DNA of 64,000 bases, from assembly GCF_000685395.1 (NCBI RefSeq), contig NZ_AVSQ01000017.1, positions 62,001 through 126,000 of the forward strand, written 5' to 3'. The translations under genes were made by a program, and so were the position numbers. Shown one piece after another: positions 36,829 to 45,954 of the stretch (its first letter is position 1; every line of letters begins with the position of its first letter). The notes beneath the pieces are model-generated. The model did not search any database, had not been told where the DNA came from, and was given only the letters and a program-made list of their open reading frames with translations. Origin of the DNA: Candidatus Nitrosotenuis chungbukensis. GTDB lineage: Archaea > Thermoproteota > Nitrososphaeria > Nitrososphaerales > Nitrosopumilaceae.

Positions 36829-37101
36829 TTACTTTCTTGAATATTTTATCTTCATGCCAAGCAGTGTCAAATTAAAAATCAAGATTGCTATGTTGACCCC
36901 GACTATTATTTTATCATTGATCTCGACTCCATAAAAAATCCACAAAACAGATCCTGTGGAAATCAAAATCATGAGATAGTACGAGACATCAGAGAGGCTT
37001 TTTGTTTTATAGCCGCGAATAATTTGAGGAATCCATCCGACAGTAACCATTACTGACGCGATAGTTCCAAGGATGATTATCCAGATTCCTTCAAAAAACA
37101 C
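36829..37101 (-). CDS. SemiSWEET / PQ-loop family small transporter
   Basis: This 90-residue protein has three membrane helices and the PQ-loop motif VGWIPQIIRGYKTKS (about 22-36). That matches bacterial SemiSWEET proteins, which dimerise to transport sugars. It is convergent with trpA. Archaeal members are rarely characterised, so the substrate is uncertain. Confidence 0.85.
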   Translation of the reverse strand: MFFEGIWIIILGTIASVMVTVGWIPQIIRGYKTKSLSDVSYYLMILISTGSVLWIFYGVEINDKIIVGVNIAILIFNLTLLGMKIKYSRK

Positions 37102-37179
37102 TTCTTTCAGACCAAATAATTGGTATTAGAATTTTGTCCCAGTATAAAGAATTAAAAACACCGATTTCCACTTGTAAAT

Positions 37180-38778
37180 GTGCAGACAAAGTTCATTTTC
37201 GTTACTGGCGGTGTTATGTCTGGGCTTGGCAAAGGCGTGATGACGTCATCTATTGCCAAACTATTACAGTTATCAAATCAAAAGGTTTCCTGCGTAAAAA
37301 TAGACCCTTACCTGAACTACGATGCAGGGACAATGAACCCAATTGCTCACGGCGAGGTCTTTGTCACAGAGGATGGGGGCGAATGCGACATGGACATTGG
37401 CAATTATGAACGATTTTTGAACCAAAACATACCAAAGACGCACAACATCACAACTGCCCAGATTTACTCAACGGTAATCGAGGCAGAAAGACGCGGGGAG
37501 TATCTTGGCGCCTGCGTCCAAATAATTCCACACGTCACAGACGAAATCAAGCGAAGGATTAGAAAAATCGCAGAAGATGAAAAACTTGACATCCTAGTTG
37601 TGGAATGCGGCGGAACTGTAGGTGACATTGAAAGTCTTCCATTTTTAGAAGCACTAAGGCAGCTAAGACTTGAGGAAGGCTCACAAAACGTGATATTTGT
37701 CCACGTGACACTTACGCCCTCACTTGATGTCGTAGGGGAACAAAAGACAAAACCGACACAGCACAGTGTACAAGAATTAAGGAGAATTGGTATCCAGCCA
37801 GACATCATCGCTGCAAGATGTTCCAGCCCCTTACACGAGTCTACAAAAAAGAAAATATCCATGTTTACAAACGTTACAACTCGTGATGTGTTTTCATGTC
37901 ATGATGTAGAATCAATTTTCATGGTTCCACAAATTCTGTATGATCAGGGAATAGTTGATACAATATTTACCAAGTTTGGCAAATTTGGACTAGTCAACAC
38001 CTCTGCAAATTGGGACAAATGGAACTCCATAGTGAACTCGCTCCAGACAGCACAAGGCAATGTCAAAATCGCAATGGTTGGAAAATATGTCACGCTTACA
38101 GACAGCTATGTTAGTGTAAACCATGCTCTAAAACATGCTGGAGCAAAAATTGGCAAGGTGGTTTCAATCGACTGGATTGACTCTGAAACAATCAACGGAA
38201 ATGTCGATGATCTATCAAAATATGACGGGGTGATAGTGCCAGGGGGATTTGGCTCAAGGGGGGCAGAGGGAATAATCAAAACTGCAAATTACACTAGAGA
38301 GAAAAACATACCATACTTTGGCATTTGCTTTGGTTTTCAGCTTGCGGCAGTTGCCTTTGGAAGACACGTATGCGACTTCAAAGACGCAAACTCGACTGAG
38401 CTTGACCAAAACACCACAAACCCAATAGTTGATTTGCTCCCAGAACAAAAAACTGTCTCAAACATGGGGGGATCATTGAGGCTGGGGGCACATGAAATTC
38501 TAGTAAAAGGCAACACACTTGCACACAAGACATACAATTCCGACAAGGTGATACGACGACACAGGCACAGATATGAAATCAACAAAAAATACATAGACAT
38601 TTTTGAAAAGAACGGAATGGTTTTCTCAGCGGAAAGCGACAACGCCAAAAGAATGGAGATGCTGGAGATTCCGTCTCACAAGTTCTATTTTGGAGTGCAG
38701 TTCCATCCTGAATTTAACAGTAGGCCGGGCTACCCTGAAGAGGCATTTGAAGCATTTATCAGTGCCGCGTCAAAGTGA
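37180..38778 (+). CDS. pyrG: CTP synthase
   Basis: PyrG aminates UTP to CTP with glutamine and ATP. The 532-residue protein has the synthetase domain (FVTGGVMSGLGKGVMTSSI at the N-terminus, then DPYLNYDAGTMNP) and a C-terminal class I amidotransferase domain with the nucleophile in FGICFGFQ and the HPE motif (QFHPEFNS). It starts with GTG at 37180. The small ABM-domain gene follows after 6 bases, probably in the same transcript. Confidence 0.96.
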   Translation: MQTKFIFVTGGVMSGLGKGVMTSSIAKLLQLSNQKVSCVKIDPYLNYDAGTMNPIAHGEVFVTEDGGECDMDIGNYERFLNQNIPKTHNITTAQIYSTVIEAERRGEYLGACVQIIPHVTDEIKRRIRKIAEDEKLDILVVECGGTVGDIESLPFLEALRQLRLEEGSQNVIFVHVTLTPSLDVVGEQKTKPTQHSVQELRRIGIQPDIIAARCSSPLHESTKKKISMFTNVTTRDVFSCHDVESIFMVPQILYDQGIVDTIFTKFGKFGLVNTSANWDKWNSIVNSLQTAQGNVKIAMVGKYVTLTDSYVSVNHALKHAGAKIGKVVSIDWIDSETINGNVDDLSKYDGVIVPGGFGSRGAEGIIKTANYTREKNIPYFGICFGFQLAAVAFGRHVCDFKDANSTELDQNTTNPIVDLLPEQKTVSNMGGSLRLGAHEILVKGNTLAHKTYNSDKVIRRHRHRYEINKKYIDIFEKNGMVFSAESDNAKRMEMLEIPSHKFYFGVQFHPEFNSRPGYPEEAFEAFISAASK

Positions 38779-38784
38779 TTAGCC

Positions 38785-39069
38785 ATGTATGTAGCACTAA
38801 TAGATATCGAGCTAAAAGAAAACGCCGAAGATGAATTCAAGGCATGGATTGCTGAAACAAACAAGGTGCTATTGAAATTGCCTGGATTCGTTAACCGAAG
38901 GCTGATAAAATCAGACGATGGAAAACACGGGTTAATAGTAGAATTTGCAGACAAGGAATCACACGCAAAGATACACCAGACAAAAGAACACGATGAGATC
39001 CGCAGGCAGCTGACTGGTTTTCTCAAAAAAGCACCATCGCCAAACTTCTACCAAGTTATCTCGCAATAA
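38785..39069 (+). CDS. ABM-domain (antibiotic biosynthesis monooxygenase-like) protein
   Basis: The 94-residue protein has a single ferredoxin-like alpha/beta barrel half: MYVALIDIELKENAEDEFKAWI, then LPGFVNRRLI and a helix with ESHAKIHQT. ABM domains dimerise and include monooxygenases and heme-degrading enzymes, but most are uncharacterised. It follows pyrG closely. No catalytic assignment is possible from sequence. Confidence 0.75.
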   Translation: MYVALIDIELKENAEDEFKAWIAETNKVLLKLPGFVNRRLIKSDDGKHGLIVEFADKESHAKIHQTKEHDEIRRQLTGFLKKAPSPNFYQVISQ

Positions 39070-39103
39070 AGAATCAGTTAAGATGAATGATCTTTTGCAA
39101 TCC

Positions 39104-40201
39104 CTAGTAGTCTTTTATTGCTTTTAGCAGTTCGGCATCAGAAAATATGATGTGCTCAGGATAGCAGTTTAGCATTTTTCCGTTTTTGACTTTGGTAAAG
39201 CTCCAGTTTTTGCATGTTGTGTCATATTCCAGCTTGCTGTTGTCAAATTTCCAGTCAAATCCATTTCCAACCGTACTTGTGGGGTAGTGATGGCCTCGAA
39301 CCAGTGTTATTGTATCAGTTTGGTAGTTGGCAGACACTTTAGCATACAGCGCATTTGGATAAAGATACAACACGCGGGGATGGCTGGTTATTGCGTCAAA
39401 CTCGGCCTGCGTCACGTATTCGTTGTGCAAGACAATTACTTTTTTGTATTTGGAGAGAATTTTTGGGTTTGAATCTACCGCAACATCGGTGTTGGTGTGA
39501 TACCCAAGCAAGTTCAAGACCTTTATCGCATTAGAAGAGCTGGAATAGCCATGGGGCGCAGTGTATTTGATTTGTTTTGTTAGGCATTTTGTGTCACATT
39601 CACCACGATAGTATGTGTAAAACCCAGGCTCGTCATATGCGGATTTAGTAAAAATCGGAACTATGACAATTGCGTCTTTCTCATTTACCATTAGTCTTTT
39701 GTACATCTCGGTTTGGTTTGAGCGCAGTTCAAATTGTATGTCTCTTGGGGTCTTCTCGCCGTTCACAGTTATGAAGTCTTTTTTGTATGCAAACGTCCTA
39801 AAAAGCGGCGAATGTCCTGAGAATTCATGCTCCTTGTAGTCATTTATGTTGAATTTTGATTTTGAGGAAATCTTAATTGAGCCGTCTTTGAGCCCCGACT
39901 TTATTTTGTTAAAAAACTCTGCGTCGGAAAGTTCCCCAAGATTCCATTTTTTTGTATCTCTTTTTATGACATCTGGGATTTGGGATGGGCCATCAACTAG
40001 GGTCATCTTGATTTTTTCTCTTACGCCAATCCACAACAATGATGATTCGATCTGGGCGGTAGGTATCTTGTCGTTGGCCCACCACCTAAGATTCTGGATT
40101 ATCCAGTACGGGACCCTTGTCTCTGCAAACGCAGTAGAACTAAAGGTCACACACAGTAAAAGTAAGACAGTTGCAATAGAAATGAGCTTGATATGCGTCA
40201 T
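39104..40201 (-). CDS. Secreted hypothetical protein with thaumarchaeal WW-type helical motifs
   Basis: The 365-residue product starts with a signal peptide (about 1-26). Two short helical units follow, VPYWIIQNLRWWANDKIP (about 30-47) and KWNLGELSDAEFFNKIKSGL (about 89-108). They resemble the W-G-x-IxDxEF repeats common in secreted thaumarchaeal proteins. The C-terminal half is mixed alpha/beta, with DVAVDSNPKILSKYKKVIVLHNEYVT-like features recalling class I GATase-like or dimethylformamidase-like folds; that part is uncertain. It starts 2 bases after the NAD kinase stop and is probably co-transcribed with it. Confidence 0.65.
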   Translation of the reverse strand: MTHIKLISIATVLLLLCVTFSSTAFAETRVPYWIIQNLRWWANDKIPTAQIESSLLWIGVREKIKMTLVDGPSQIPDVIKRDTKKWNLGELSDAEFFNKIKSGLKDGSIKISSKSKFNINDYKEHEFSGHSPLFRTFAYKKDFITVNGEKTPRDIQFELRSNQTEMYKRLMVNEKDAIVIVPIFTKSAYDEPGFYTYYRGECDTKCLTKQIKYTAPHGYSSSSNAIKVLNLLGYHTNTDVAVDSNPKILSKYKKVIVLHNEYVTQAEFDAITSHPRVLYLYPNALYAKVSANYQTDTITLVRGHHYPTSTVGNGFDWKFDNSKLEYDTTCKNWSFTKVKNGKMLNCYPEHIIFSDAELLKAIKDY

Positions 40202-40203
40202 GA

Positions 40204-41196
40204 CTAATTGGAAATCTCGTATATTTTCTGCCTTGCGTCCCTAATTGAGATCTTCTTTTTGACATAACCCTTGTCTAAAAGGTGCCTCAGGGCAAGGCGC
40301 ACCGTTCTGTCCGGAAGCAAGGTTTTAGCCGCAAGCTCCCTCTGTGTCAGTATTCCTTCGTATTCCAGGGTCTTTAGCAATAGCTTTGAGCTTGGAGGCA
40401 TGTTGAGCAGATCCTCTGCAAGCCTTACTTTCTTTGTGAGGGCAGATACTGCCGATGAATCTTTTTTCATTTTTATGATTCTTGCAGGCGGGTCAGATTT
40501 TGTGCATTCTAAGGTATTTACTATTTTGAATCTGTCAATGCCGTCAAGAATTACTTCACAGTACAGTCTTGCAGAGATGTCGTCTATTTCCACCACGCTT
40601 GTGTCTGGCACTATGAGCGGTCTTCTTGTGATGTCAAGCGAGTTTACCGAAACAATTCCAAACACTGGCGAGTCCTGAAATATCATTGGCCCTCCAGCTG
40701 ACATCGAGTATGCCGAGGAGCCAATAGGTGTAGATATGATTATTCCGTCACTGCTGTCATGCCACACTTCCTCTCGGTTTACCCGAAGTATGTGCTCCAT
40801 CAGCATTGCGCTTTTTGATGGAAATACAGCTACATCGTTTAGCACCGAAGATACGGGCTTTCCATCTATTTTGACCCCAAGTCTTGTAAATTCACTTGTC
40901 TCATAATCTTGTTTTTTTATGCGATTGACGTAAGATGAGAACTCTTTTAGATCAACTTGTGCCAAAAATCCACTTGTCTCAGATTCACTCACACCTAGAA
41001 TTGGGATTTGAGGGTCCTGCGTTTTATGAAAATAATTTCTAACTCCCTTGTCCCCGCCGGTGACAATAATGCAATCGACGTCTTTTCTTGACTTGTTGCC
41101 GACATACACTGAATCCATCCCATAATCATCGAGGACTGTTTTGATGGTTTTTACCGCAAGGTCAGACGGAGTGGAGCCTGAAATTCCAATATGCAC
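40204..41196 (-). CDS. NAD kinase fused to a C-terminal winged helix
   Basis: Residues 1-250 are a NAD kinase. TGGDK (46-50) holds the catalytic Asp49, LNDVAV has Asn120-Asp121, and DGIIISTPIGSSAYSMSAGGP (about 150-170) binds NAD. The usual GGDGT is altered to GGDKG. Residues about 255-330 form a winged helix: LLLKTLEYEGILTQRELAAKTLLPDRTVRLALRHL, then a wing with KKKISIRDA. NAD kinase alone makes NADP; the fusion suggests DNA binding or control by NAD state. It starts with GTG. Confidence 0.85.
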   Translation of the reverse strand: MHIGISGSTPSDLAVKTIKTVLDDYGMDSVYVGNKSRKDVDCIIVTGGDKGVRNYFHKTQDPQIPILGVSESETSGFLAQVDLKEFSSYVNRIKKQDYETSEFTRLGVKIDGKPVSSVLNDVAVFPSKSAMLMEHILRVNREEVWHDSSDGIIISTPIGSSAYSMSAGGPMIFQDSPVFGIVSVNSLDITRRPLIVPDTSVVEIDDISARLYCEVILDGIDRFKIVNTLECTKSDPPARIIKMKKDSSAVSALTKKVRLAEDLLNMPPSSKLLLKTLEYEGILTQRELAAKTLLPDRTVRLALRHLLDKGYVKKKISIRDARQKIYEISN

Positions 41197-41226
41197 AAAG
41201 ACACAACTACCAATTACAATAAAAGC

Positions 41227-42099
41227 TTAGACATCTGTAAACTTCATTATATTATAGTAATACGAGGCATTTGTTTGGACTTCGCCCTTTGTAGGGACCT
41301 TGTCAAGGCCAATCTGTTTTGATTCTAACGCCGCCTGTGCGGCCCCGCCTGCAAAGCTAAACGCCCAGAGAATGTCTCGTTCCTTTAGCAAGGTACAGCA
41401 AAATGCGGCAGTAAAAATGTCACCGACTCCAGATGTGTCAGCAATTTCCATGTTTGGCAGTTGGATAGAATAAAGCCTGTTTTTTGACAGAAGGGAGACG
41501 TCTCGCTTGTTCGTGTACAGCACGTGCTCGACGCCGCGTTTTTGCAAATCGAGTGCTCCCTCTACCCCTGTCATGCCAGTCAAGCTCTGGACTTCGCTTG
41601 GGTCAGACTTTATCGCGGTGATTTTTGACAAGTCCAGTTCTGTTCTGTCAAGCGATATTTTTTTTTGAGAATCAACTCGCCTCAGAAATCCCTGCGGATC
41701 TAAAAACGTCATCTCGGAATTTTTTTTGATTTTATCCAAAGTTTCTTTTGATATCTCATCAAATACAGGACTTACAAGCACGCCATCTGCATCAGAGTCA
41801 GAATAAGGAATCTTCTCGCAGACATTTTCCAGCCAGAGGTTTCTTTCAGAGTCTTTTACTTCCAAGGTAAATTTTGTTGTTGGCTTACTAGATAGGGCAT
41901 TATCAAACTTTATTTTATTTTTCTGCAATTCCGTTGTAAATGTAAAATCAGGGCCAAATTTCGTAAACAGTTCAACATCAAAACCCAGCCTTCTTGCGGC
42001 AAGACCGCAATAGCATGCAGGCCCACCGGGTCGCTCGTATGAGTCCGTGCCGATTTTTATTTGATCTATTGTGCAGTGAGAAAATATTCCGAGCTTCAT
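41227..42099 (-). CDS. PfkB-family carbohydrate/nucleoside kinase
   Basis: The 290-residue ribokinase-fold protein has PGGPACYCGLAARRLG near the N-terminus. The catalytic anion-hole motif DTSGVGDIFTAAF is at about residues 223-235. The substrate cannot be told from sequence; sugar, nucleoside and inositol kinases share this pattern. It starts 12 bases after a small zinc-protein gene, so the two are likely co-transcribed. Confidence 0.85.
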   Translation of the reverse strand: MKLGIFSHCTIDQIKIGTDSYERPGGPACYCGLAARRLGFDVELFTKFGPDFTFTTELQKNKIKFDNALSSKPTTKFTLEVKDSERNLWLENVCEKIPYSDSDADGVLVSPVFDEISKETLDKIKKNSEMTFLDPQGFLRRVDSQKKISLDRTELDLSKITAIKSDPSEVQSLTGMTGVEGALDLQKRGVEHVLYTNKRDVSLLSKNRLYSIQLPNMEIADTSGVGDIFTAAFCCTLLKERDILWAFSFAGGAAQAALESKQIGLDKVPTKGEVQTNASYYYNIMKFTDV

Positions 42100-42111
42100 T
42101 TTATAGAGTCT

Positions 42112-42225
42112 TTATCCTGCGGATTTAGTTTTTTGCATTTTTAAACAGGATTTGCAGAGGATCTTCCCTTTTTCGATTACCAATTCCACGTTTGAGGTAA
42201 GGCAGACATGACACAGTCCTCGCAT
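42112..42225 (-). CDS. 37-residue zinc-ribbon-like microprotein
   Basis: ATG at 42225 starts a frame with two CxxC pairs, CHVC and CKSC, 15 residues apart. A TATA-like GATTTATGC is centred 26 bases upstream (about 42251), so a leaderless mRNA is expected. The gene lies directly before the PfkB kinase gene. It probably folds around one zinc ion. Its size and motif resemble other microproteins in this window, and the function is unknown. Confidence 0.6.
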   Translation of the reverse strand: MRGLCHVCLTSNVELVIEKGKILCKSCLKMQKTKSAG

Positions 42226-42267
42226 AGCATCATGTAGCACCCACTAGCATAAATCCCGATTGAAAAT

Positions 42268-44064
42268 TTGAGAAAAGGAGATATTCTGACACGCTTGGAA
42301 AAAGTCATGCGGTTTTCAAATTCTCTTACGCTTGATAAAAAACTGGTCACTTTGGCCATATTTGTATCTGTTATAGGAATCGGGGTAACGATAGTACTGT
42401 CATTTCATTATTCAAACATCATACTCGAGGAAAGGATAATGGACCAACTGCTCAGCGAATCCACAATCCGGGGAGACTCGGTCAGAAGCCTGTTCAACTC
42501 AAGACTGCAGCAAATACAGGTGATTGGAACCGACCCGATGATAAGAAACCTCATCAACGAACTTAACGCCATTGATGATGACTCTGTGCTGAGTGCGAAA
42601 ATATCTGAGAAAAGAATAGACTTTCTTATTCAGATTCAAGCATTTGAGACTACCATCGGCGGCTTAAACGAGCTTGAAAACGTGGAAATCATCGGCAAAA
42701 ACGGCAAGGACTTGTTCTTACTGATCAACGTCAAAAACAAAAAGAACTTTCTGACCGATGAAAAATTCGTAAAAGGAGTAATGGAGCCATATGCAGAGAT
42801 AATACTTGGAAAAGACGGCAAGCGGAAGTTGGTGACAGTCACTCCAATTTTTGACAAGCCAAAAGATACAGAGCCAATCGGAATTGCCATTGTTACTGCA
42901 AACACGCAATCAATTGATCAGATTTTGCTAAACAGGTTCGGGCTTGGGAATACTGGTGAAGCATACTTGGTAAACAAAAACAAAATGATGATCACAGAGT
43001 CGAGATTCATAGAAGGTGCACCATTTCATCAAATCGTTGATACACCGTCAGTAAGCGAGTGTTTTGACAACAAGAAAAACTTTCACGGACAGTATCTGGA
43101 TTACCGGCAGGAAGTCATCCTTGGAAGCTCAAACTGCATGTATGATTTGGGCCTTGTACTTCTTGTAGAAATCGACGATAACGAAGTCTTTCAGCCAGTC
43201 AAAAGCTTGCAAGAAAAGATCATAGTTCTTGGAATTGTCATGACCATTGTCGTAGGCGCAGCTGCGTTCTTTTTGTCAAAATTGATTTCAAGGCCAATAA
43301 TCAAGCTTAGAAACGCGGCAAATAAAATCGCAGGTGGGGATTTTGACGTGAGGACAAACATTTCAACTAGGGACGAAATCGGGGAGCTATCACAATCATT
43401 TGATCAGATGGCTGAAAAGATTCAGGACTCGTTAATTAAAATCACAGAGCGTGAAGACATAATCAAGCAGCAAAAAAACATACTTCTCCAATTCTCAGAA
43501 TACAGTTCCAACTACTGCGTGTGTTTTGTCGATATTGTAAGCTCCACCAAACTTACTGCCAAGCTGTCAGACCTTGAGACAAGCAAGTTTTACTCCATAT
43601 TTCTCAATTCCATGGCAACAATAGTCACTCAGTACGGTGGGGTGGTAGTAAAGAACATCGGGGACGCATTATTGTATTATTTCCCAAAAACAGACACTGA
43701 TGACATGGAACCGTTTGAAAACATGCTAAAATGCTCCATGGATATGCTAGAATCAAGAGTCAAAATAAATGAAAGAATGACGCTTGAAAGGCTTCCAGAG
43801 GTAAGTTACAGGATAAGCGCGACATTTGGTCCAGTCAGAGTAGCCATAGTTGCCACATCTACAATTGATGACATATTTGGTGCAACAGTTAACACGTGCG
43901 CAAAAATAAACACACTTGCAAGCCCAAACACGTTGATCATGGGGGAGTCGTTGTACAACAAGATAAAGGACGTAAAGGGATACAGTTTTGAAAAAATCAC
44001 CGAGTACGACATCGACTTGGAAAACAAGCTCGGTGTCTATTTGGTAAAACAAAAGACAGATTGA
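42268..44064 (+). CDS. Membrane receptor with Cache-like, HAMP and class III cyclase-like domains
   Basis: The 598-residue protein has two membrane helices (about 27-47 and 318-338) flanking an extracytoplasmic Cache-like sensor. A HAMP domain (about 339-392) and a class III nucleotidyl cyclase domain (about 415-595) follow. The metal-binding residues are Asp422 (FVDIVSST) and Asp466 (IGDALLYYF). The transition-state pair reads Asn542 and Lys546 (VNTCAK) where active cyclases have Arg. It may make cAMP or be a degenerate signalling domain. It starts with TTG at 42268; ATG at 42307 is an alternative. Confidence 0.85.
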   Translation: MRKGDILTRLEKVMRFSNSLTLDKKLVTLAIFVSVIGIGVTIVLSFHYSNIILEERIMDQLLSESTIRGDSVRSLFNSRLQQIQVIGTDPMIRNLINELNAIDDDSVLSAKISEKRIDFLIQIQAFETTIGGLNELENVEIIGKNGKDLFLLINVKNKKNFLTDEKFVKGVMEPYAEIILGKDGKRKLVTVTPIFDKPKDTEPIGIAIVTANTQSIDQILLNRFGLGNTGEAYLVNKNKMMITESRFIEGAPFHQIVDTPSVSECFDNKKNFHGQYLDYRQEVILGSSNCMYDLGLVLLVEIDDNEVFQPVKSLQEKIIVLGIVMTIVVGAAAFFLSKLISRPIIKLRNAANKIAGGDFDVRTNISTRDEIGELSQSFDQMAEKIQDSLIKITEREDIIKQQKNILLQFSEYSSNYCVCFVDIVSSTKLTAKLSDLETSKFYSIFLNSMATIVTQYGGVVVKNIGDALLYYFPKTDTDDMEPFENMLKCSMDMLESRVKINERMTLERLPEVSYRISATFGPVRVAIVATSTIDDIFGATVNTCAKINTLASPNTLIMGESLYNKIKDVKGYSFEKITEYDIDLENKLGVYLVKQKTD

Positions 44065-44145
44065 TCTTACAAAACAATCACTTTATCTGATTTGAGTGTG
44101 GCAAAAACGCACCAAGATTATAAAGAGGCAGTTTACAGGATTTCC

Positions 44146-44433
44146 ATGCCACTAAAGCGTGCAAGTAGAGGAAGACGAAAGGGCGGAAAAGGTTCGTCAG
44201 ACCGAATCCAGTGCACAAACTGTGGCGCAACAGTGCCAAAAGACAAAGCAAAGAAAGTCACATCAAGACTGAGCCTAGTTGAACACTCGCTTGCAAAAGA
44301 GCTAAGAGCCCAGGGGGCATACATTGCATCACCATCAGTTCTAAAATGGTACTGCATATCATGCGCAATTCACTTTGGCATATTGAAAATCAGATCAGCA
44401 TCATCAAGAAGACAGACGGGAAGACTCCGTTAA
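44146..44433 (+). CDS. rps26e: Ribosomal protein S26e
   Basis: With ATG at 44146 the product is 95 residues and begins MPLKRASRGRRKGG, as S26e proteins do. Zinc pairs CTNC and CISC are present. S26e sits near the mRNA exit on the small subunit and is known from eukaryotes, Crenarchaeota and Thaumarchaeota. A TATA-like ttataaaga lies 24-28 bases upstream, so the longer frame from 44092 was rejected. It overlaps the convergent CDP-alcohol gene by 4 bases. Confidence 0.94.
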   Translation: MPLKRASRGRRKGGKGSSDRIQCTNCGATVPKDKAKKVTSRLSLVEHSLAKELRAQGAYIASPSVLKWYCISCAIHFGILKIRSASSRRQTGRLR

Positions 44434-45011
44434 TCCTGAATGTTTTTTGAAGTAACAATTATTCTTTGAATAAACGTTATTGCCGCAATAATTATCACTA
44501 TCACCACAGCATAAGGCATAAGGCCAATCATTCCAATTAACGCAATTACAAGCAGCCTTTCTGCCCGTTCGCCTATTCCTATTCCTTGGAGTTTTACTCC
44601 TAACGACTCTGCTCTGGAACGAGAATAGCTTACAAGAAGGGACAAAGTGATTGCCAAAAATACCAAATACGGCTCCGTAAAATTTCCAACTAAAATTCCC
44701 AAAAATATTGAAACCTCAGCTATTTTGTCAAATACCGAATCAAGAAAGCCCCCCCGCTTTGAAGTCTTTTTAGTGAATCTGGCAACTTGGCCATCTACCA
44801 CATCAAAAAATCCCGAAACAAGCAAGAGAACACCTCCGGCTATTGCGGCATAGTGAGGATACTGCAAATTCAGTCCATATGCGATTGATGCCAAGAATGC
44901 AAACCCAAGCCCGATGGATGTCCAAAAATTAGGCGAAAGTCCAGTAGAGGCAAAGCCTTTGCCGATTTTTTCAAGATGGGGTTTTAACGACTCTCGGAAA
45001 TTGTTTAGCAT
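44430..45011 (-). CDS. CDP-alcohol phosphatidyltransferase (archaetidylinositol phosphate synthase-like)
   Basis: The 193-residue membrane protein carries the family motif DGQVAR-x8-GGFLD-x3-D (about 72-94) and several hydrophobic helices. It joins a CDP-archaeol or CDP-diacylglycerol-type lipid to a head group. In archaea this length often fits archaetidylinositol phosphate synthase, but glycerol or serine transfer cannot be ruled out. Confidence 0.85.
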   Translation of the reverse strand: MLNNFRESLKPHLEKIGKGFASTGLSPNFWTSIGLGFAFLASIAYGLNLQYPHYAAIAGGVLLLVSGFFDVVDGQVARFTKKTSKRGGFLDSVFDKIAEVSIFLGILVGNFTEPYLVFLAITLSLLVSYSRSRAESLGVKLQGIGIGERAERLLVIALIGMIGLMPYAVVIVIIIAAITFIQRIIVTSKNIQD

Positions 45012-45039
45012 TTATGTTTCCTGATCATACCAAATGATT

Positions 45040-45906
45040 CTATTTAATATTCATAGCAATCATTGTCGAGATTAGTTTTGCCGCAAGGGATGCAGTCGCA
45101 CCTGTATCATACGTGGGGTTTAACTCTACCACGTCTAGGCATGCTATTTTGTGTCCTTCCATGGCATATATCATGTCAAACAGCTCACGCGATGTGATTC
45201 CCACGGCCTCAGGATTTCCAACTCCTGGCGCAAATGCAGGATCAAGCACATCAAGGTCGACACTCACGTATGTTTTTTTGAACGTGGACAGCATATCGTT
45301 TACCAGTTTTGGGCCTTTTCCATCTCGAATGTCTCTTTCTGTGATTGTTTTGATTTTGTGTTCTTTTAGAAATGCGAGTTCTTCACCTACAAAAGAGCGG
45401 GCCCCGACATGAATGATGTTCTCCGCACCATTTTTTTCCACAACTCGTCTCAGATATGCGGCATGGCTGAGTCGCACTCCTGCATATTCGGACCTAAGGT
45501 CAAAATGGGCATCAAATACAATGTAGCCTGTGTCTTTTGGGAATGCAGTGTATGTGCCGTACGTAAGGGAGTGCTCGCCGCCCAGAATTACCAAAAGCTT
45601 GTCTTTTTTGATCAGCTCGCCAGTTAGCTTGTTGACCATCTCAGTCATCTCTTCAACGTTTACAGTATGATGTATGTTTCCAAGATCCTGAATGTTTACA
45701 GATGCCAAGTCGATTTGAAACTGGGGATGAAAAATCTCAATATTGTTAAACGCGTCGCGTATCGCATCAGGCCCGAATCTGGTTCCGGGCTTGTACGAGT
45801 GGGTGGAATCAAACGGTATTCCGTAGATGATTGCAGCGGGATCACTGTCTTCGCTTGGGCTAATTATCAGGGGGGATTTGCTCAGATACAGATCACGGTA
45901 ACTCAA
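45040..45906 (-). CDS. speB: Agmatinase / ureohydrolase
   Basis: The 288-residue protein has the arginase-family metal-binding motifs GGEHSLTYG (about 108-116), DAHFDLR (about 131-137) and DLDVLDPAFAPGVGNPE (about 216-232). Agmatinase makes putrescine from agmatine in polyamine synthesis. The family also includes arginases and guanidinobutyrases, so agmatine is inferred from archaeal context. It starts with TTG. Confidence 0.88.
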   Translation of the reverse strand: MSYRDLYLSKSPLIISPSEDSDPAAIIYGIPFDSTHSYKPGTRFGPDAIRDAFNNIEIFHPQFQIDLASVNIQDLGNIHHTVNVEEMTEMVNKLTGELIKKDKLLVILGGEHSLTYGTYTAFPKDTGYIVFDAHFDLRSEYAGVRLSHAAYLRRVVEKNGAENIIHVGARSFVGEELAFLKEHKIKTITERDIRDGKGPKLVNDMLSTFKKTYVSVDLDVLDPAFAPGVGNPEAVGITSRELFDMIYAMEGHKIACLDVVELNPTYDTGATASLAAKLISTMIAMNIK

Positions 45907-45954
45907 TTCTTCTCACAAATACTCAAAACCACTAGAAAATAAATTAATAGGAAT

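Noticed and set aside
42177-42359. Minus-strand ORF covering the start of the cyclase gene
   Set aside because: It shares bases with the zinc microprotein gene but in a different frame, and its product has no zinc motif spacing or promoter. The 37-codon frame is better.
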